Of a DNA stretch of 64,000 nt, positions 16,401-26,100 are shown one piece after another; positions within the stretch are counted from its first letter, which is position 1, and the number at the start of each line of letters is the position of its first letter. Source of the DNA: Plectonema cf. radiosum LEGE 06105. Lineage in GTDB: Bacteria; Cyanobacteriota; Cyanobacteriia; Cyanobacteriales; Nostocaceae. The notes under the pieces are model-generated. The model worked only from the letters and a program-made list of their open reading frames with translations. It had not been told where the DNA came from and did no database searches. A program made the translations under genes and the position numbers. The stretch lies in the NCBI RefSeq assembly GCF_015207665.1, contig NZ_JADEWL010000023.1, positions 1-64,000 of the forward strand, written 5' to 3'.

Positions 16401-19184
16401 TCGGTTATCAACCCATTAGGTGCAGTCACTCAGTCAAACTATGACGCAAACAATAACCCGATTAACATTACCGATCCTAGAGGGTTTAGCACAACTCGGA
16501 AGTTTGATGCTAGGGGAAATGTCAGTAGTATTACTGATGCTTTGGGTAATACTCGCAGCTTCACTTACGACCAATTTAATAACATTACGTCGGAAATTGA
16601 CCCGTTAGGACGCATAACTCGCTTTGTTTACAGTACTAACGGTAATTTAGTTGAATTGATTGATGCTACAGGTACAAGCAATACTTTTGCTTACGACAAT
16701 CTCGGTCGAGTTAGCAGTTTTAATGATGCTAATGGTAACACCACCACTTTTGGTTACAACGGTACAAATTTGGGTAAACCAACTCAAGTAACCTTCCCAG
16801 ATGGCAGTACGCAACAAATTGAATACAATCAATTTGGTCAAATTAGCCGCTTAGTTGACGAAAATGGTAGCGCTACAGAATATGTGACTGATGATGTTGG
16901 ACGGTTAATTGTTAAACGCGATGCTTTGGGTAATGAAACAAAATACACTTATGATGCCCAACTTATTAGCAGTGTTATTGACCCATTAGGTAACGCAGTT
17001 AAGTATGAATATGATGATGCAGGTCGCTTAATTCGACAAATCGACCCATTTAATGGTGTAACAGAGTTTGGTTATGATGCTCTTGGTAGACGCATTCGCG
17101 AAACTGACCCATTGGGACGTACAACCACCACAACTTATCGAGAAGATGGTTTAATTGCAGCAGTCACAGATGGGAATGGTAGCACTACTTCCTTTGAGTA
17201 TGATTTAGCCGGAAACCAAACTGCGGTAATTGACCCATTAGGCAATCGGACAGGTTTTGCTTATGATGCATTGGGACGGCAAATTCGTAAAATTGACCCA
17301 TTAGGTAATGTGGGGAATTATGCTTACGATGCGGTAAATAATGTAATCCAAATTATAGACCGTAATAATCGCCAGCGTACCTTTACTTATGATGGGGTTA
17401 ATCGTCTAGTTCAAGAAAATTGGCTGAGTAATAGCACCCCAAGCCGAACAATTAATTTTACCTACGATGCTGTAGGTAATTTGGTTAGAGCTAACGATGC
17501 TGATAGTACATTTGCTTTCAACTACGACAGCCGGGATAGAGTTACCCAAGTCAACCAAACTGGTGTATCTGGATTAGTACCAGTGAGTTTGAATTATACC
17601 TATGATGGAACAGGCAATAGAACATCAGTTAGTGATAATTTCGGTGTTCGGGTTAACTCAACTTACGATGCGCGTAATTTACTAACCAGCCAAACTTGGC
17701 AAGGAACAGGTATTGACCCAGCACGAGTTAATTATTCCTACGATAGTAGAGGCGATCGCACTCAAATTCAACGCTTCTCAGACCTGGCTGGTACGCAGCT
17801 TGTTGGTAGTAGCAATTTCAATTATGATGCACTACAACGGTTAACTGGTATCACTCACTCTAACGGTACGGGTTCTACCTTAGCTAACTACAGCTATAAC
17901 TATAATTTGGCAAGCTTCTTAAACAGTGAAACCTACAAAGGACAAACTACAAATTACACTTACGATAGAGCTAACCAATTAACTAATGCTGACAGGTCTT
18001 TACTCCCAGACGAAAATTATACCTACGATGCGAATGGCAACCCAACGGGTAGTAGTTTTGTAGTTGGCGCAAATAACCAAATATTATCCGATGGTCAATT
18101 TAACTACATTTACGACAGAGAAGGTAATTTAGCAACCAAGACCAATATTTCGACAAGTATTACTACCACCTACAACTACGATTTCCGCAACCGATTGATA
18201 GGAATTGTAGATAGAAATACAAGTGGAAATATAACCCAGTCAGTAGAGTTTAAGTATGATGCTTTTGACCGTCGGATTTCCAAAACAGTTAATGGACAAA
18301 CAACATACTTCGTCAATGATGGCGATGAATTATGGGCAGAATTAAATCCAGCAGGAGAAATTATTAGTCGATACTTGCAAGGTGCGGATGTTGATGAGTT
18401 AATAGCTCGTTATCGCCCAAGTGAAGGTACATCTTGGTATCTAACAGACAGGTTGGGAACTATCAGGGATATGGCGAATGCTGTAGGTAATTTGGTTAAC
18501 AGTATCAACTACGATAGTTTTGGGGAAATTCTTGGTCAAACCAATCCTAATCTGGGAGATAGATTTACTTTCGCTGGTAGGGAATTCGATAGCGAAACTG
18601 GTTTATATTACAACCGCGCTCGTTATTATGATGCGAATTTAGGGCGGTTTATCAGTCAAGATCCAATAGGTTTTGGAGGACAAGATGCAAATCTTTACCG
18701 TTATGTGGGCAATGATCCTGTTAATGCAACCGATCCAAGTGGACTAGTTGCAGCTCTGGAATATAGCCGCAGGTTAGGTGAAATTTTCGGAAAACCTGTT
18801 GAGCTTGGAGTATCAGTTAATCCGTATGAAGTCTCAGGTGCCACAATTGGTTTTCTTCAGGGGTTTGGCGCAACCAATCTAATATTTATTGGCGAGGTTT
18901 TAGGTCTTGCCTCTACAAAAGGTTCTCCACTCGACCAAACTGATTTTAGTACAGCGCTTAACAATACAGAGAAAAAAATGCAGGAAATTGTATCTATTTA
19001 CAAAATACTTCAAAAACTTGATAATAAAGGTTTAGTGGGTGGTTTTGTCAATGGTGTAAACGTAAATGTAAGTCTCAAAGTAGTTGAAAAATTCAAATTT
19101 AAGATACCTAAACAAGGTGGGTTCAAGAATGGCTATGGATTTGGAATAGAATACATAAAGGATAAATTAAACATCCCTAAATAA
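10488..19184 (+). CDS. Giant secreted RTX/Ig-like/RHS-repeat protein with variable C-terminal tip
   Basis: 2898 residues, no Sec signal peptide; the Asn/Ser-rich N-terminus fits type I-secreted cyanobacterial proteins. Domains in order: a zincin-like block with VITEELGHYLDTQ (residues 203-215); hemolysin-type Ca-binding repeats (270-310, GSDRITGGFAADTIFGGLGS); Big-type Ig domains (about 410-600); SdrD_B/prealbumin-like domains (about 630-740 and 1020-1360, the latter split by an inserted domain); cadherin-like/He_PIG repeats (DADSDTLTYSLV and similar); then YD/RHS repeats from about 1660. The RHS core FAGREFDSETGLYYNRARYY with GRFISQDPIGFGGQD is near 2690-2730. The final 140 residues (ALEYSRRLGEIFGK onward) are unrelated to the repeats and are the position where RHS toxins sit; I do not recognise the fold. 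No obvious immunity gene follows. It is probably a surface-exposed or secreted adhesin or contact toxin. Confidence 0.9.
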   Translation: MENLESNNFLNQSSLFATNNIYSIGAEPSPFEAPFTLNNRQSFSSSLPLDEGIIHAFDSSGNYLPSQLIKGIQFPSFTSTVSSSKDSSLGDFFVVNKETGIFSEYTNINNSLSRAISQIKNSLEDFLQEPDYLQKLQIPFGKQWQPETATTLIRDFITGNYFPSIEIVELQSQGAFSQQTNTIYLAKSFLEANQYNVEKIVPVITEELGHYLDTQLNPSDSDGDEGKLFSLLVSGSNLTSQRIQDLKVENDFKNIILNAQTLLIEQSTNDIVGTSGRDNLVGTSGSDRITGGFAADTIFGGLGSDTFVYNNIRDAGDIIKDFELRTDVIDLTGVLNSFGYNGVNPISDGYLKFSSYSGGTTILLDSDGNSSLTARPYLQIENVTPNQISSFPSHFLPRQTIQPPTIKLTSDSDSGISNIDNITRDRTPTITGNTENNAIVQLYNGSTLLGETTANNTGAWQITTGELNDGTQNFTAIATDTAGNVSSLSLPLNVVIDTVNPSFNLTNPIDTTLLQTGARLTGNVDGTGSGIAAVSYRFDNLPEIPLVFNAGGEFDQVIDLTGIDSGDRILTITTTDIAGNATTNQLNVTIANAGGAGNNAPEIISQPETDYIILRNTNTKIKGIELGTTQAGLAEIQGQAFLDFDRNAVRSKEAGLDGFVVELVNSTTGEIIGTQVTRSFDVNGDGKIDPFSEQGLYKFTNLQAGSYQVRQVSQDDWSLTLPASSTYNLTLNGGERREGIDFSNAQNYVYEVRGIDADSDTLTYSLVSAPQGASIDSQTGKLIWTPPATGEYAFKIKVADGKGGEDIQEYKLNVLDPNRLPSISSNPGGNATVGQNYTYQIIADNPDLDGLNFQLNQAPQGMNISPDGLIQWTPQGNQIGAQQVKLLVKDDRGGEVEQVFTILTQGTPANPQPSGNYAPVITSKSIENAIVSQQYTYDVDAVDADGDVLSYSLVNAPQNMVIDPISGVITWNTSTQTLGTYNVTVQVKDNRGEIDNQTFSVNLTNSEPGTIQGFKFNDLNANGIWDIGFTPTTGSPANVTLTGNSVLLENNTTRLEVKGGLANNGLIPFDGYFRYIDTPSNEEVTWSIDPVLRFSDGTTKVLSNSSGGGFGSPNVIDDGVVRSTTTTNGIVVQADTTLIGTNAKTTFTFSGNQLDGTTFIFYAENDIFSFSDDTAAFTGSIAGNDLALFMYDTAAGGLSVRMTTETGPGSKLTSFGSGRWTGFGQALEQGNLSVLSANASNFVRTGDIGNAFAFELTGSNASLVINYDTDPQPPEPGLEGWVIYTDDNNNGKRDDGERFATTDANGSYTLTGLAPGTYKVREELKPGWQQTVPQDKIYELTVAPGNSVTNINFGNYQTPDPATNSNPFFTSTAPTNVISNGLFRYNAFARDRDGDVLSFDLLEKPDGMAVDASKGVVVWRPTANEIGIQNVVLRVQDGRGGSATQTFQINVGDGVDRELPTVQFGFSSNLVNIGESVTFQVSGTDNNGIANIALTIDGNPVTLNAGSATVQLNKAGVFQVVATATDTAGNVVKKDLSLRVLDPSDTNAPTVEIISPQTNKTITSLTDIVGSISDDNLEFYRVDYAPLDQVDINNLAAVDPDFVTISEGKTNVNRSIIGQFDPTVLFNGNYVLRVTAQDFSGNISSRGVFLGVSGDNKLGNFRLELTDLSIPLAGIPIQINRVYDTLQSSFSGDFGFGWSLGVKDAKIKESVPLTDAEKQGVPSLFGANPFTAGTKVYLTNPEGRRVGFTFDPYVAGGSLLGAFWKPRFVADPGVYDKLEVDDINLQQRSDGSFGLFLIPFAYNPSEYKLTTKDGTTYEYDQFKGLQEVKDRNNNTLTFRDNGIFSSTGASVEFLRDTQGRITQIKDPTGKAILYGYDARGNLVSVSDQAGLVSRHTYLSNPNYLEQIIDPRGKAVIRTEYDAKGRVTATKDALGNTISSDYNVSAGGSTLTQLDALGNTTTTIRDSRGNVTSVINPLGAVTQSNYDANNNPINITDPRGFSTTRKFDARGNVSSITDALGNTRSFTYDQFNNITSEIDPLGRITRFVYSTNGNLVELIDATGTSNTFAYDNLGRVSSFNDANGNTTTFGYNGTNLGKPTQVTFPDGSTQQIEYNQFGQISRLVDENGSATEYVTDDVGRLIVKRDALGNETKYTYDAQLISSVIDPLGNAVKYEYDDAGRLIRQIDPFNGVTEFGYDALGRRIRETDPLGRTTTTTYREDGLIAAVTDGNGSTTSFEYDLAGNQTAVIDPLGNRTGFAYDALGRQIRKIDPLGNVGNYAYDAVNNVIQIIDRNNRQRTFTYDGVNRLVQENWLSNSTPSRTINFTYDAVGNLVRANDADSTFAFNYDSRDRVTQVNQTGVSGLVPVSLNYTYDGTGNRTSVSDNFGVRVNSTYDARNLLTSQTWQGTGIDPARVNYSYDSRGDRTQIQRFSDLAGTQLVGSSNFNYDALQRLTGITHSNGTGSTLANYSYNYNLASFLNSETYKGQTTNYTYDRANQLTNADRSLLPDENYTYDANGNPTGSSFVVGANNQILSDGQFNYIYDREGNLATKTNISTSITTTYNYDFRNRLIGIVDRNTSGNITQSVEFKYDAFDRRISKTVNGQTTYFVNDGDELWAELNPAGEIISRYLQGADVDELIARYRPSEGTSWYLTDRLGTIRDMANAVGNLVNSINYDSFGEILGQTNPNLGDRFTFAGREFDSETGLYYNRARYYDANLGRFISQDPIGFGGQDANLYRYVGNDPVNATDPSGLVAALEYSRRLGEIFGKPVELGVSVNPYEVSGATIGFLQGFGATNLIFIGEVLGLASTKGSPLDQTDFSTALNNTEKKMQEIVSIYKILQKLDNKGLVGGFVNGVNVNVSLKVVEKFKFKIPKQGGFKNGYGFGIEYIKDKLNIPK

Positions 19185-19940
19185 AAAGCCAGAAAACGAA
19201 AACTAGCATGGATAAGGCGTAAACTCAATACGTATTCAGGATGTGCGATCGCCTTTGGTGTAGTTTGCCATTAAGAGTAATTTGGGGCGATCGCATTTCT
19301 AGGTGAGGTATGGAAAATGCGATCGCTGTCGAATTCACCTTAATAAAAATGGCAGGCGATCACTTTTTCGTGATTGGGGAATTGATTGTTGAGAATGCGA
19401 TCACCATTGTATATTTTGTAGAGAATGAAAACGATCTAGATGATGAGTTCTATGCTTGAATTGCCTTTCACATATTATTTTTGTAACAACTCGAAAAATG
19501 TTTCTTTATCAATGCCAATATCTTGAATCATTCCCATTAGATTAGAGTACCTTTTTTTAGGTCTTTAATTTTGACTAAAATATTACAGAACTGTCACAGC
19601 ATATTTACTGCCATTTGACATACGAGGTAATTTTCTTCACTTCAAATTTACCTATCTCCTCGTTAATATTCTTATACTTGATTTTCAAGCAGTATCTTAG
19701 ATGTATCTCTACTGGGTAAATCCAAGCAAATCAGTTATCCATAATAATTGATTCTGCACTTTATCTACGGATATTAACCCAAACAATAGATACATTATGA
19801 TTTTTATTTAAGCGTATTTTTTGACAAAAGCATAACATTGCACTGAAGCAGTATAGGGCAGAAAATATTTTTCTGTTGACTATATACTCTTGATTTTTAT
19901 TCAAGGAAACAAAACATTTTTAATAATACAAAATAAACCT
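19185..19940. other. Intergenic region rich in HIP1 sites
   Basis: No intact gene. Between about 19245 and 19330 there are three GCGATCGC octamers, and several partial ones follow. On the minus strand at about 19487-19545, MGMIQDIGIDKETFFELLQK followed by a stop looks like the C-terminus of a lost small protein, with LKKGTL in another frame just upstream. This is too short to name. The last 150 bp before the PEP-CTERM gene are AT-rich and presumably hold its promoter. Confidence 0.4.
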
Positions 19941-20711
19941 ATGAAAACTACTATTAAACTCGTTAGCATATTAACCTGGGGAAGCTTGCTTTTTTCCAAC
20001 CCAGCGCAAGCGCTAAATTTAAAATTCGATAACTCTTGGGAAAAATTTGGAGATGTAGAAGTAGTTAACCCTACGACTGCAAATTTGTCCACCGATGGTT
20101 TATTTGATGATGATTTTGATTTAGGAGCTAATAATGGCGACTTTAATTATTCTGGAAATCCTGCTGGGACAGTTGGTTTTGGGGGTTTAGAAGACTTTCT
20201 TGGTGTAGATGTCAGTATATTTGATATCGACGGTGTAGCCTATGAAGGTTCTGCGATTCAAAAGACGATTAACGTTAAAGCTGGTGATAAATTAAAATTT
20301 GCATGGAACTTTAGTACTAATGAAACTTCCCAAGTCATCTCTCAAAATGTAGAAACCTTTCGTGGCTCATTTTTAGATTATGGCTTCTTCTTGGTGAACG
20401 GACAAATCACAAAACTCGCTGATATCAATAGTACAACTACAAGTTCTACTAATAATTTTGATCGGCAAACGGGGATCCAAAGCTACGAATACAAATTTAA
20501 TAACGCTGGAGCTTATACAATTGCTTTAGGTGTAATAGATATAAATGATTTTAGCATGACCTCTGCGTTGTCTTTGAACAATATTAGTTTAGAAACAAGT
20601 CAATCCGTATCCGTACCAGAACCCCTTCCTCAACCTTTAACTATCTTAGGAAGCGGATTAGTCTTGGGGTTTGTGAATTTATCCAAAAAGAAGCATCCTT
20701 ATCAAAGATAA
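19941..20711 (+). CDS. PEP-CTERM sorting domain-containing exported protein
   Basis: I choose ATG 19941 because it begins a clean signal peptide (MKTTIKLVSILTWGSLLFSN, then PAQALN). An upstream in-frame start at 19890 would put 17 extra residues before it. The mature part is a beta-rich, Asp/Gly/Asn-rich domain (FDDDFDLGANNGDFNYSGNP) like many cyanobacterial PEP-CTERM proteins. The C-terminus has SVPEPLPQPLTILGSG, a hydrophobic stretch and the basic end KKKHPYQR: the exosortase (EpsH)-dependent sorting signal. Expected location is the cell surface or extracellular matrix; the specific role is unknown. Confidence 0.85.
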   Translation: MKTTIKLVSILTWGSLLFSNPAQALNLKFDNSWEKFGDVEVVNPTTANLSTDGLFDDDFDLGANNGDFNYSGNPAGTVGFGGLEDFLGVDVSIFDIDGVAYEGSAIQKTINVKAGDKLKFAWNFSTNETSQVISQNVETFRGSFLDYGFFLVNGQITKLADINSTTTSSTNNFDRQTGIQSYEYKFNNAGAYTIALGVIDINDFSMTSALSLNNISLETSQSVSVPEPLPQPLTILGSGLVLGFVNLSKKKHPYQR

Positions 20712-20742
20712 GGCTTATTTCACCAATTAAATTTGTCATATT

Positions 20743-20774
20743 AGATATTGACTGCTTAGTTTTAGTCAATATCT
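20743..20774. terminator. Hairpin between convergent genes
   Basis: AGATATTGACT and AGTCAATATCT form a perfect 11-bp stem with a 10-nt loop between the convergent ends of the PEP-CTERM and caspase genes. There is no strong T-tract on either side, so it may be a weak bidirectional terminator. Confidence 0.5.
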
Positions 20775-20868
20775 TGGAGACGCTCCAGGAAAATTTCCCT
20801 GAAGCCATAACTTTGTGGTAAATTGAGGAGGCTAAATTATTTGGGTGTTGCAGAATAAAGTTTACTAC

Positions 20869-23088
20869 TTACCCAACCTCAAAACTCATTGACAAGGTAG
20901 CAATATTATTGGCTTTCACTTCTCTTGGTTGACTGCTACCTCCACGACTGCCACTTAAATCATCAAGCAAGTCATCAATCACTGTAACAGGTTCTCCTCG
21001 GCTAATATCTATTGGCTGATTGGCTTTTCCTCTTCCTCCTCCTCTGGTTTCACGTACCAGTTGCTGTAACATCTTGGCAGCATTTTTTAATTCCGAACGA
21101 CTTGTAACTATTAAAGCTTCGGCTGTTCCTTTTTCTACTGCTTTTAGTTCTATTTGACCTAGTTTTCCTACTATTAAAGGTGTACCTGGCTTGATTTGTA
21201 ATGTCTCGTTCTTAATTCTATTTTGGTAAGGGAATACTACATAAGGTTTACCAGTTACATCAATTAGTATAACTATGACATAGAGGTTTTCAGGCGTATT
21301 ATTTTTGATTTCAAATTGGAATAGTTTATTCAGGGGTAAAACACGGGAATAAGTTTCTTTCGCTTGAATTTGATTGCTTTTAGCTGTTGCTATTTGCGTT
21401 TTTGCAATTATTGTATTGGGTTGTTCTAATAAACTAATGGATGCTTCTACATCTAGTTTTGAAGAGTTAGCATTTAATGTTTGCTTGAGAATATGCATTG
21501 CTAGAAAAGATGTGAGCTTGGGTTTTAAGCGAGAGATTGCATCTGTAATAGATTCTCCTTGTTTACCAAAAGAACCTGGGATAAATTCTAATGACTCACT
21601 AAATAAACCTATAGTGTCAATATCTGGTAAATCTTCCCGATTTGTTTGTTTTTTTCTATTATCTTTGGTCATGCGACCGAGAATATATTCTACTTTTTTT
21701 GAATATAGTGTATTTGCTTGTGCGGGTATTGCTTCCATGCGCTTAATTTTGGAAATATTTTCCCTCGCATCACCTATATCCTTTGTTAAGGAAGGGTCTA
21801 AACCGATATTGAGTTTTAAATTAGCTGGTATAACACGACTAATTTCTTGTATAAACATTCCTGGCTGGATATTCAAGTTAGCCGATTGCGGTAATAGTTT
21901 TGCTTTTGCATTTAAAAAATTACGAGAAGTTGTTAATACAATTTCTCCTAATACTTCTCCCAAATTATTTAAAACCGCAAATTTCGCATCTTTTTGCATA
22001 CTTGATAAGCTCTCATACTCGAGTCCTCCTAGCCATAAATTTATTTCTTTTCCATTAATCTTAGAAATTACACCTTGGGATGAAGGAATTGATTTAGTAT
22101 CAGTAAAAAATATCGGTTGAGTATCATCACCATCTACCACTGGGTTTTGAAATGTAGCAAAAGATTGTATTGGGGATTTAATTTCAGTGATAACTTTACC
22201 AACTGTATTGGTTTGCTGCCATAGATATTGTGTTAAAAAGTAAGTAAAAGCGCCAGCAGGAAAGTCACTAATTAGTCCGTCCCATGATGCTAAACCTTTT
22301 TCTGATGAAGCAATTACTACTCCGTTCCCTACACTAGAACAACGTAATTTTTGGAATGCATCTTCATCTTGAATTTGCAAATAATCCATCCAGCGTTTCT
22401 GATATTCTCTTTCATCGGGGTGAGGGTCATAACCATCACCAGAAGCCCAGCGCCCGACAAAGTTACCACGAGTTGCACCACCAGAAAAGCAGCTATCTAA
22501 AAGCATGGTTACATTAGTTACACCTTTTTTTTGTAATGCTAATCTCAGCAGAAATAAAGTGCGTCCCATAATGTCTGGTGCAAAATTATTCTGACTGTCG
22601 TCAATAACTGCCAAGGTACTATTAAATTCGAGAAATCTTTTATCATCACAACTTTGAAGGGATTTAGGATCTCGCAAGTGTGAACCATGACCTGAGAAGT
22701 GAAATATTACTATATCCCCTGGTTTTGCTTGTTCAATCAGGTGTTTTTCAAATTTTTCTAAAATATTTTTACGAGTAGGTTTAAATTCTAGTGGGGTATC
22801 CTTTGTAGTAGTTAATGTCACAATATCATTAGAACAAAATCCAAATCTATGAACTAAAAGTTCTTTCTGAAAAAGTACATCGTTTACACATCCTTCTAAT
22901 TGCTTTTTTTCAAAACGTTCAATTTTTGGATATTCTGTAATCCCTACTAATAGTGCTAGCTTCCGTGGTGTGTTTTCTGCTAAAACTTTAGCGTAGCGGT
23001 TTCCTTGATTCATAATATCAAGGTGGCTCATTCCTAATGCTGCTAGGGTTGAGCCTGTTAATTGTAAAAAGTTACGACGTTTGATCAT
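20869..23088 (-). CDS. Caspase (peptidase C14/metacaspase-like) protein with Tat signal and DUF4384-like tail
   Basis: The N-terminus KRRNFLQLTGSTLAALGMS fits a twin-arginine export signal, so it probably acts outside the cytoplasmic membrane. The p20 caspase fold covers about residues 42-310: KLALLVGITEYP, catalytic His134 in HFSGHGSHL and catalytic Cys200 in LLDSCFSGGATRG. As in other bacterial orthocaspases, cleavage after basic residues would be expected. The C-terminal region (LYVIVILIDVTGKPYVVFPY) resembles DUF4384, an Ig-like domain often attached to such caspases. It follows the TPR-CHAT gene at 23150 by 61 bp on the same strand and is probably last in the operon starting at 27476. 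A CHAT protease with TPR adaptors encoded just upstream suggests a proteolytic cascade; that is inference. Confidence 0.88.
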   Translation of the reverse strand: MIKRRNFLQLTGSTLAALGMSHLDIMNQGNRYAKVLAENTPRKLALLVGITEYPKIERFEKKQLEGCVNDVLFQKELLVHRFGFCSNDIVTLTTTKDTPLEFKPTRKNILEKFEKHLIEQAKPGDIVIFHFSGHGSHLRDPKSLQSCDDKRFLEFNSTLAVIDDSQNNFAPDIMGRTLFLLRLALQKKGVTNVTMLLDSCFSGGATRGNFVGRWASGDGYDPHPDEREYQKRWMDYLQIQDEDAFQKLRCSSVGNGVVIASSEKGLASWDGLISDFPAGAFTYFLTQYLWQQTNTVGKVITEIKSPIQSFATFQNPVVDGDDTQPIFFTDTKSIPSSQGVISKINGKEINLWLGGLEYESLSSMQKDAKFAVLNNLGEVLGEIVLTTSRNFLNAKAKLLPQSANLNIQPGMFIQEISRVIPANLKLNIGLDPSLTKDIGDARENISKIKRMEAIPAQANTLYSKKVEYILGRMTKDNRKKQTNREDLPDIDTIGLFSESLEFIPGSFGKQGESITDAISRLKPKLTSFLAMHILKQTLNANSSKLDVEASISLLEQPNTIIAKTQIATAKSNQIQAKETYSRVLPLNKLFQFEIKNNTPENLYVIVILIDVTGKPYVVFPYQNRIKNETLQIKPGTPLIVGKLGQIELKAVEKGTAEALIVTSRSELKNAAKMLQQLVRETRGGGRGKANQPIDISRGEPVTVIDDLLDDLSGSRGGSSQPREVKANNIATLSMSFEVG

Positions 23089-23149
23089 GACGGTTTTATA
23101 TTGTTGATTGTTGGTTTGAGATTTGGGATAGAAAAAACTAATTTATCAC

Positions 23150-26100
23150 CTAATTTGATTCCCCAATTAAGGTAAATGCTGCCCAGTCTTTGGGTGGTTT
23201 ATCTTTAAATTTGAGCATTGCTTGGCGTAATGCTTGGGCTTTATCGAGTGGGTTTCGCTTGTTTAGGAGATTTTTATAAAATTCGGTCATCAATTCGGCT
23301 GTGGGTGCGTCGGGGACAGCCCAAAGTGAGACGATTACGCTGGGGGTTCCGGCGCTAATTAAGGAACGGGATAAGCCGATTACACCATCACCAGTAATAC
23401 GTCCTCTGCCTGTGTTGCAAGCACTAAGAACTACTAAGTCCGCATTGAGTTTTAAGTTCAGAATTTCTTCGGCTGTCAGCAAACCGTTATCTTTACCTGA
23501 TGGTGCAAGGGCGATCGCACTCTGCAAACCTTGGATGTTATCAAATAAGCCGTGGGTGGCGAGATGTATAATTTTAGCTTGGGGTAATAGTTCTAAAACT
23601 GCGGCTTTTGTCGCTTGCTTATCGATAAGCAGTTTGGTTTTGAGCTTATTTTCTTCGAGAAGAGGTTTAATGGCTTCCGCTTCTTTTTCCGCTCCCGGTA
23701 ACTTGGATAGGGGTTGTGCTTCATCTCCAATTTTTGGCGCTACACTTGGCATATCGGGATTACCGACGACTAAGGCATTTTGCACGGAAGCAAGTTTTAC
23801 TTCTTTTGCTCGTTTGTGGGTTAATCCTAGTACCTGAATTGAAGGTGCTGTTAATATTGTGTGTTTTTCAATTAAGTATTTGCCTTGTGCGTCTTTGAGT
23901 GCGGGGAAGGGAACTAAAAATAGTTCGTTTTGGGGGATAAAAATTACACGCTCATTTGGGTCAGTGGGGAGAAGGTCAGCGATGGGGTCTATTAATATTT
24001 CATGGAGTTTTTGTAAGTCTTTACTTGGGTCATCGTCGGAGGATGGGAAAACTTTGATGTCAAATTGAGCGCGTTTGGCTGTGGTATTTTGAGTGGTGGA
24101 ATTTGTTCGTGCAAAAATACTGCGATCGCGCACTCCTATAAAGTCACGGGTATTCTCAACCAGTTCTTCAAGAGTGGTGTTTTCTTTTTGTAAAATAGGT
24201 TTGAGGTCAACTGGGCGGAATGTTATTTCACCTGTGGGTTTAATGACCCACATATAAAGACTATTTTTCGTAAATTGAGTGCCAGAATTGACTTTATATC
24301 TTCTATTATCTTGAATTAGAGAATAATACACTACTGTTGCTTTTTGTGCTTGAGTTAATTTCTGAATTTCATCTAATGTTGGGAGCTTAATATTTTCTAT
24401 ATTTAATTTTTGACTAGATTGATTTGATAGTATTAATTCTATTAAAGTGCGAGCGCGACCTCGCTCTGCTACTTCTAATGCTACATCAGTTTTCTTTTGT
24501 GTAATTAGTAATTTCTGTAATAGGCTATACGTAAAAAATGAATCTTGAACTACGCTAATTTTTAGATCATCATTTAATTTACTTAAATTTTCATATCGGA
24601 GATATTCCCAGTTTGTAATTGCATCAAATAGATATTTTTCAGCATTTTCATATTGTTGATCATAATAGTTAACTAAGCCTAAGTTTGTAAGAGTTATACA
24701 TATCGATAACCTAGCAGCAACTTCACCACGCTTGTCATTATTTTCTTTGAACCAGTCTAAAGCATCCTGATATGCTTCTAAAGTTTTGGGATAGTCTTCT
24801 ATTTTTTCATAAATACCACCTATTGATAATAATATCTCGCCTGTTCTAGATTTATAACCTAAATTTTTGCGAATATTTAAAGCTTGTTTATAGAATGAGA
24901 GTGATTCAGAATATTTAGCTTGAAGACCATAAATGTTTCCAAGATTGTTGAAAAGAATTGCTTCTAATTCTTTGTTGGCTTCTAATTCTTTGCCAGTAAC
25001 AGTCAATTGCCTTAAAATTTTCAATGCTTGATTAAAAGCTTTCTCAGCTTTACCATAATAAATCTGCCCAATATAAATTTCTCCTATGCTATTGATTACT
25101 GTAGCTTCAAGTTTTTTATCGGGTATCTTTTTTGCAATAGCTAAGGCTTTTTCATAAAAATTTAATGCTTGGGGATAATGTTCTTTTCCTTGTATGTAAT
25201 AAACTTTTCCAATTTCATTGAGAGTGTAGCCTTCATTTGAATATTCCATAAGTTCTCTAGTAATTACTAAAACTTTTTGAAAAGTTTCTAAAGCTTTTTT
25301 ATACTCACCTTCTTTATATTGGTGTTGACCTAATCTGTATAAAAAGAATAACTCATTTATTGGATAATTAATTGAAAAAGGTTCCGGTGGTAAAAACAAT
25401 GAAGCTTTTTTTTCTATCTCTGTATTATGAATTTTTCTTGCAATTACTCTGCTTTCTTGGTAGGAGTCAATTGCTTTTCTATAGTCATTGAGATGGACAT
25501 AAGCTTCACCTAGAGTTAAGAGAGTTTGAGGCTCTAGTTTTTTGTCTATTGTTGTTACTTGCCTTACTTTTAGTAATGTTTTCTGCCCGTACTCGACAAC
25601 TTTAGTATAGTTACCTAAATATTCATAAGCCTCAGTTAATATTCTTAGACTCATTATTTCTATTTTATGATTATTAATTCTTTGCGAAACTATTAGTGAT
25701 TTTTGTAAGTATTCAATAGCCTTGGCATATTGTTTTAAGTTAAAATAGTAAATAAGAATAATATCTCTTAAAGCATTTATTTCAAATTCACTATCAGAGT
25801 TTTTTTGACTAATTACTAAAGATTTGTTATAATAGTAGACTGCTTGATAGTAATCTCCCAAAGCTTCATTAGCAGAACCAAGGTTATATAGAACCTTGAT
25901 CTGACCTTGTCCATTTTTGATTCTTTGGTAGATAGCAAGTGCTTTTTGTAAAGACTGTAATGCTAGTCCATATTGACGGTTATTATATTGCTGCAAAGCT
26001 TGCTGTAATAGACTTTCTGCTTCTGCTTTCCGTTCATCATTTGTCTGCCCCACTGCTACAGAACCACCAAAAAGCATAGGCAAACTCAACCATAAAGGCT

